64,000 bases of DNA, taken from contig BDSI01000053.1 of assembly GCA_003117195.1 (NCBI GenBank), positions 392,457 to 456,456 of the forward strand, written 5' to 3'. Numbering within the stretch: the stretch's first letter is position 1; each line of letters begins with the position of its first letter. Below are positions 58,163 through 64,000 of this stretch, piece by piece. This DNA is from Eudorina sp. 2006-703-Eu-15 (lineage: Eukaryota > Chlorophyta > Chlorophyceae > Chlamydomonadales > Volvocaceae). The notes under the pieces were generated by a model that worked only from the letters and a program-made list of their open reading frames with translations, was not told where the DNA came from and did not search any database. A program made the translations under genes and the position numbers.

Positions 58163-58973
58163 ACACGCGCGCATCCATGTACGCAACGCAGCGGGGAGGT
58201 GTCTTTTTGACGCACCGCACATAACAAACAAAACACGCGGCTGGGAATCAATCATGCCCACGCGTCACAACGCACCGCGTCCCCGACGGCTGCTGTCACC
58301 CACCCGCAGGCACCCGCCAACCAGATAGACGCCGCGCCTGCACCCTTTCCCTCCGACCCTCCTCCCGGCGGACGACCCTCCTCCCGGCGGACGACCCTCC
58401 TCCCGGCGGACGACCCTCCTCCCGGCGGACGACCCTCCTCCCGGCGGACGAGGACGCGACGCAATTCCTACCATCCCCGAAGGTTGTATCAGTGTTTTAA
58501 GTTCTATAACCTATAGGTTCAACTCACTGGCACTTGGGGAAGTCCGGCGACTTCTGGGCGCAGGCGAACGACGTGGTGCCCGACAGGCAGCTGGACGGCG
58601 GCGGGTTGAACGGGTCGGGGCCGTCGGCGGCGGTGGTGACCACGACCGCGATGTTGGTCAGGTAGGCCGGGCAGGCGCCGCCCGGAAACAGCACATCTAG
58701 CAGCTCCGCCTGCAGGGCCGGGAGCACCGGCTGCACCTTCTGGCCGTCCACCTGCGACGCGAACGTGACGCAGAACTTGATGGCCGTCGGGAAGCAGTCG
58801 TACTTCTCCGTATTCGGAATGATCGAAGCGCCGTACTCCTCGGCGACCTCCTTCAGGCGGTACAGCGCCAACTTGGCGAGGCTCGCGCAGGTGGCGTTGG
58901 TGATGGAGAAGCCGAACAGCGAGCTCTTGTCCGTGAAGGTGACGTACGTGCAGGAGGTGCAGGTGGTCTCCGA

Positions 58974-59004
<31 letters not shown>

Positions 59005-60352
59005 GGCGGGGACGGCGGCGGCGACGGCACGTTGACCTTGGAGATCGGGCAGCAGTTCTGGGTGGTGTCGAAGAGGGCCAGGGAGCAGGCGCCCGGCGGC
59101 GCGCCGGCGGGCGGCACGCAGAGGTCCTCGAGCGTGGCGCAGCCCCTGCCATTCGAGTTCAAACCCAGGGTGAGGCAGATCTGCGCGCCGTCGTTGGCAA
59201 CGCCCAGGTTCAACTGCGAGATGCGGAGGACCGTGGCGTCGGGGGGGCCCTGGGGCGCCGCGTCGAAGGCGGCGCCGACCCTGGTGGGGACGCCGTTGAT
59301 GGTGGTTTTGATGATCGGGTTGAAGACGTTGCACGCCTTGTTCACGTTGATCTGAGGGCGGCGGAAGGGGGCGCCACCACGGTGGGGGCGCAGGGAAATG
59401 GACAAAGGGTGGGCACGGGAGGCGAGTGAGGCATGCCACGACGCCAGGCTCGGTACGGGAGAGTCAAGGTGGCTGAGGGCTGGATGGGGGGAGAGGGAGC
59501 GGGAGAGAGATGCGCGGCGTCGGCCGAGAGCCAGCATCCTTTTCTCGTACCGGCCACAGGCAATCTGGGCCACTACGCTCGATACTGTGCACAGGCACGC
59601 ACCTCGGGGCTGGGGTGGGATGAGTCATACAAGCCAGACGCAAGCAGTACAGGACGAATTGGCCCGTGGAAGTCGTCCCCGCCTATGCAGGCTGTCCAAC
59701 GCCGTCCACATTTCAAATTTCGCCTTGGCGTAGTTTCCCACTCGTATCCCAGCAACCCAGAAGCAAGCAAGCCAATTTCCTACCCAGGCGAGAAGCATGG
59801 AGATATGTAGTAGTTACCTCAATCTTCTTGATGTCCGATTTGCAGTTGCTGGGGACCGGCGCCGGGTACGCATCCAGAGTGAAGCAGTACGTGCCATTGC
59901 CAAAGGCTTTGATCGTCGGCTCAATCGAAAACGGAGATACTGACTTGAAGTTGCAAAGGCAGAAGGGGAAGTTGGGGTAGGCAACAAGAGTGCTCGCGAC
60001 CGGCTGTCCCCGGACGACCCTGCGCGAGGCGAATGGAGGGCTCGAAAAGTCAGCACCACACCGCTCCCCGCGTCAGAACTCGTGCCTAGCTGTGCTTATA
60101 CGCATGTCCACACTTAAACAGTCATATGACCCGTGCTGGATAAACTTGATGGCAAACTATCGCCAGCTATCGCCAAGTCCAGTTCCACTCTAACAACCGC
60201 TTCACGAGAGTTCCGATTCATATATCTTATGTATACTTCCTACTAATAACATTGCTATTCCTTGATGAACTCAACAGCACCAAACTTCTTCGTCAACCCA
60301 CTTACGCGAAAGCGGTCGCCACCACCAGCGCAACAATGGCGCCGTGCTTCAT
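55875..60352 (-). CDS. Pherophorin B, secreted extracellular-matrix glycoprotein
   Basis: Six exons on the minus strand: 60352-60306, 60019-59818, 59351-58528, 57809-57674, 56750-56476 and 55938-55875 (TAA). All introns are GT-AG and in phase, total 515 aa. Exon 1 gives a signal peptide (MKHGAIVALVVATAFA). The N-terminal pherophorin domain runs from YPNFPFCLC to CCPISKVNVP. A short Pro-rich spacer (SPPPSPPAPPPPPPPPP) follows, then the C-terminal domain from CTSCTYVTF through FPKCQ, CDTRPKVTAFAALP, SSCGSSSLLKAEIWGND and CWINFFSPDKACCPLY. Exon sizes 47 (first) and 64 (last), and all intron positions, match pherophorin A, so the two are paralogues. Expected role: cell-wall/ECM structure. The reading frame is unbroken, unlike A. 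Part of the second domain has potential N-glycosylation sites (NAT, NKT). Confidence 0.96.
58136..58162. repeat. (CA)n microsatellite in pherophorin B intron 3
   Basis: About thirteen CA units between exons 59351-58528 and 57809-57674. Confidence 0.95.
58365..58452. repeat. 19-bp tandem repeat in pherophorin B intron 3
   Basis: Four and a half to five near-perfect copies of CCTCCTCCCGGCGGACGAC. Confidence 0.95.
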
Positions 60353-62520
60353 TGTATCAATGGGTAAGACAACAAGCAGGGCGTAACTCTGACATTTACG
60401 CACAGTTCTTTTAACCTTTTTGGTCGGCTTCGACAGCCGTACCTTGTTTGCACGGCGCCCACCAGTCCATCGCTCATCAAATCAATGATAATCATCAGGT
60501 ACATATGTTCAAGTGTGTAATTTTCGGGTATGTTAAGCGCACATTGCGCGCATGTCCCAGGGCGACGCAGTCTCGGTGAGTGTCCATGCAATCTAATCAA
60601 ACAGGCAGAGTATAGTATCCTTATTTCGCACATTAGATGACAGATGCAAGGTAAGGTAAAGTGCGGCGTCTCACATGGCCGACGAAGGCCTGAAGTCAGG
60701 TGGGGTGAATTGTGGATTGTGTTGGTCATAACGTTGAAGAGTATTTTTGCCAGGCGCGTTATCTGCTGACAACAAGTGTAGTTTGATTTGGGCGTGGAGC
60801 AGGGACTTCTTATCATTGCACTCTGTACTTGGAATCAGAATACATGTTCCGAGATACCTAATAGATATAAATATTAACCGAGGATATTCCTTGTGAATTC
60901 AAATGTAAGCCAGCATAGGATGAAGGGTAAAATTTTCGACTCGGCTACCGGCACACCCTCGGGTATGTCAGTGATCAACCACACAGGTGCATAGTCCCAT
61001 TAAAAGCCATCGTTACATTGTTACGTCCGCGAAGTGACGGAGATTATACATATGGCAAGCATTGAGAGTTTTCGATGAAGCATTAAATCTCCAATTGCCA
61101 TGCGCGCAAAGCAGCACGTGCTCACAAACGCAAGTGGCCGTGATCTCCCTCCTATATCAATCTTCACTTTGCAGAAAGTACTTGGAGGAACGCATTACGT
61201 GACGAAGTGTGTTTAGAATTTTGAGTTCTCTAAATTGTTGGATCGGGAGCTGCTACAGAAATTATTTTTTGCAGACATGATTGTGCAGTATGTTATCAGA
61301 ATGTTTCCCAGCGTTTCCTGGTTGACGCTAGGTACGAAGTTCAAGAAACCGGCATGACCTTGCCATGTAACACAGCCAACGCTACCGCAAACAAACAAAT
61401 GACGCCGATGCATCAGGAAAGGATAGCCGGTGGGCCTATCCATTTGCAAACATGTTCATTCGCAACTAACGAGTAGCCCGCGTCCACACTGCGTACGTAA
61501 TGGATTGCTCGGCCTGTGGTGAAGAAAGGATTCTCATTGAGCGTCTTGCCGATTTATCTTTATATTGCAACGATGGATTGCTGCGCGCCGAGCTGTGGCG
61601 GCTGCTAGTCAGACGGTGTAATCAACCGCCGGCAGTTGACGGTTGTTTCACGTCGTTTCGCGCTGCACCACACTTCGCCCTAGCCCCGCCTAGTACCTTC
61701 CCTCATACCTCAAGAGACGCCGTCAGCGCATTGTGGCGCTGCTGCTCAGCTTTCCAAAGGACTAAACCCCTTACCCGAAAGGGTACATGCCGTGTCGTCT
61801 GTGCGAGCGGCTTGCAGGGCCTGCGGCGCAAGGGACGCAGGGGGAGGGGGAGGGGTCGCTCAATTCCGTGCGGGGGGTGGGGCAGCTGCCCCGGGCGCAG
61901 CCGGCAGAAATCCGAAGGGTCCCGCCGACACACTCAGTGAGCCTCACACTGTGGCTATCTTATTTTGCAGAGTATCTACGGCCAGAGATACCCCTTGCCC
62001 AATCGTGCTGAAAGTATTTGTCGGAGGGAGCTTTTGCCGGCATTTTATCTACCGTACTCAAGGGGGCTTTTCGCCGCGCGAGCGCCCAATATCCAGAACC
62101 TCATTTTCTCCCAAGGAAAAGTATCTGTACAATCCCAAGATTTTCGGCCAGAGATATATTCATGTATTAAGATAGCCACTCTGGGCCACTCCCGCCCTCA
62201 CAGCCCTTACGTGCAAGGAACGCATGTGGGTCGGATCTGGACGCATGTGACGGGGGATGCCGAGGAGCGACAGCTACTCAACTAGAAGGCTTGCGGAAAT
62301 GAGCCGCGGGCAGGGAGAAGAGACGATGAGGGAGTGTCACCCGTTGCAGCGCACGTTGACGACGCACGGAGGCAGGCGGAGCGTTGATGGAAACACCGCT
62401 GCGCCCACGGTGGCTCGTGATACCACCAGCACGTGATACCACCAGCACTGGTACGGACGGCTCATCTTCCAGCCCTGGCGCGTCGCCTTCGCGCCGGGTA
62501 GCGCCCCTTATTATTATTAA

Positions 62521-62570
62521 CCGTCACAAGGTGGATCGGTATCCCGACCGAGTGTTCCAACGAGCCCAGA
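62521..62570 (+). repeat. Dispersed repeat, copy 2 (first copy 1659-1707, inverted)
   Basis: The core CCCGACCGAGTGTTCCAACG and its flanks match the minus strand at 1659-1707 with a few differences. It follows a TTATTATTATTAA tract. Confidence 0.6.
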
Positions 62571-62742
62571 TAGCTCGTAGGTGCCTCATGTCAGTTACCC
62601 CTGCCAAGAACTGCGCAGTGCGCACCCATCATCCATCAACCGCGGGGGGATCATGCAGCCATACCGGCCAACAGACCAGGTTACCAGCGCGCCAACAGGA
62701 ATGCCCCTCCTGGAAACAGCGCCAGACCCGCCACATACGCTT

Positions 62743-62793
62743 CGGCTATCGCCGGTGGCTGTCGCCGATGACCCGCGGGGTCCACTGTGACAT
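62743..62793 (+). repeat. LINE-family 3' tail fragment, closest match to the 50.55-kb LINE
   Basis: About 50 bases match 50533-50583, including GATGACCCGCGGGGTCC and ACATCC, with about five differences. The rest of the LINE is not visible upstream. Confidence 0.72.
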
Positions 62794-63929
62794 CCATATG
62801 TCAATCAAAACCGCCGAATCGGGAGGCGTTGTTGACGACGCCGTAGACCTCTTGTTCTGGAAACAGTTTCGAGTTACCATCAGGTGTGTCTCGCCTGTCC
62901 TCTCAAATTGTGGCAGATGCGCCATACGTACGGGCGATGGTGGCGCCCGGATCCAAAATCCAACCAGCCCCAGGAGCTGCCCCTGGAGCCCTCCTCGTTG
63001 GGTCTGTCGACTCCTGGCTCGACGTCAGCTGTCACCCATCAGACCATACATCCGCGGTGGGGGATTCCGCCGGTCCCGCGGAGTCGGGTAGCCGCCCTTC
63101 GCTGGCAAACCAACGGCCAGCCCCCGGCGCAGACGCCTGGCACCCTTTCATCCGCCACCGCGCACGATGGAACGAGTTGCAACTTGTAATCGCCAGTGCC
63201 AACGGGACAAGAGCCGCGCGGCCTTGCCATGTGCGCAACACTTCCGCGCCCATCACCACCCAGCTCACCGGCACCGGCACCTGCTTCTTCTTCACCCGGA
63301 TGCAGGCGTCGCTTAACATTGTGCCTACAGCATGCGACCCTCCCCGTTCGTTCGTTTCCTTGCCTTGATGCGTTTCGGGTCGATGACCCCAGAGAGAGTG
63401 GCCATTCCAGCGCGGGAAGCGGCTCGAAACGTCAACGGACGGACGGCGGGCCGCTACACGTGGGGCGCGGCCCGCCGGCGGGCTCGCGGCAAATACCTCC
63501 TGGTCTGTTCTGTGCGGCGGGCAGGGCGAGGTGGTGGCGCCTCCTGCGGTGCCTCCTGCTGTTCAGATTCCATGCCTGGCGCCAGGGCCTGGGTGTCCAA
63601 CCCACCGTTGGGCGCAGCCGCTCCGAACAACAGCACGGCGCCCGCCTAGCGTTTTAGGTCACGGTGTGCTGGTTTTAATGCGCAAAAGGACGACGCATTC
63701 CGCGCGAGGGGGAGACTCGACAGTCGACAGGGTTGCTGTTATTGCGCATGGGCGACCCGAGGTCCAGCTCGCACGGCCGGGTCGCTGTCTCTACTCGCCA
63801 CCAGGGGCGGAGCCACAGCAGTAACTTCTGAGGAATTAGACCAGCAAGCGGCGACAGGCAGCGCAGGACTTCCTTGGGGGGAAGGGGAGGGGGCTGTTTG
63901 TTTTTGACATATGGGGCCTGGTATACACC

Positions 63930-63978
63930 GGTGATCCCTTTGGGGTCCGCTGTAACGTTCATTCATTCATTCATATGG
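63930..63978 (+). repeat. LINE-family 3' tail fragment with (ATTC)n
   Basis: GATCCCTTTGGGGTCCGCTG, then TAACGTTC, then three ATTC units. It resembles the tails at 25265-25345 and 36640-36695. Confidence 0.7.
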
Positions 63979-64000
63979 GGACTTGGGTACTTCGGACATA

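Larger units (their letters stand above)
60353..64000. other. Upstream region of pherophorin B and gene-free right edge
   Basis: 60353-61500 is AT-rich and should hold the pherophorin B promoter; I see no clear TATA box close to the ATG. 61500-64000 is GC-rich with open frames but no recognisable protein. It contains repeat fragments at 62521-62570, 62743-62793 and 63930-63975, and a TTATTATTATTAA run near 62508. Confidence 0.5.

Noticed and set aside
61500..62285. Plus-strand ORF beginning MDCSACGEERIL, suggestive of a small Cys protein
   Set aside because: The CxxC is isolated, the frame soon becomes low complexity, and no splice-consistent extension is visible.

Overview
The window is nuclear DNA of a volvocine green alga (Chlamydomonas/Gonium/Volvox group). 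The evidence is two pherophorin genes (extracellular-matrix glycoproteins typical of Volvocales), very GC-rich coding sequence, many short GT-AG introns, candidate TGTAA polyadenylation signals, abundant (CA)n/(GGT)n microsatellites and G/C-rich minisatellites. The species cannot be fixed from the sequence. Most long open frames in the window are chance GC-rich frames. The real genes only appear when exons are joined. I rebuilt seven host genes by eye; within each model the chosen exon borders keep reading phase.

Layout: a DCC-family thiol-disulfide oxidoreductase gene (399-2086, minus) is divergent from a 12-exon class 3 lipase gene (2829-11754, plus) across about 740 bp. After a gene-free 2.3 kb comes RAD51 (14016-16944, minus, 9 exons, 343 aa), then a long leucine-rich-repeat plus coiled-coil gene (18192 to at least 30472, minus, 12 exons). 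Its 4.8 kb first recognised intron has taken in a frame-broken reverse-transcriptase element lying antisense to it. A TcdA-type E1-like tRNA t6A dehydratase follows (32363-36385, plus, 5 exons).

The right third holds two six-exon pherophorin genes in convergent orientation: A (39607-44691, plus) and B (55875-60352, minus). The 11 kb between them is a mobile-element nest. A LINE on the minus strand (46586-51090) is split by a 5'-truncated LINE on the plus strand (47299-50592). Next to it are three terminal-inverted-repeat DNA elements in a row (51203-54462), separated only by TTA triplets. The middle one carries a small spliced gene that I do not recognise. The last 3.6 kb has only repeat fragments.

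The host genes do not form one pathway: they are lipid hydrolysis, redox, recombinational repair, a scaffold-like LRR protein, tRNA modification and cell-wall/ECM. The strongest novelty candidates are the three-element TTA-separated DNA transposon array with its unknown cargo gene, the nested LINEs, the GHSEG nucleophile elbow in the lipase, the internal module duplication in pherophorin A, and several short dispersed repeat families.
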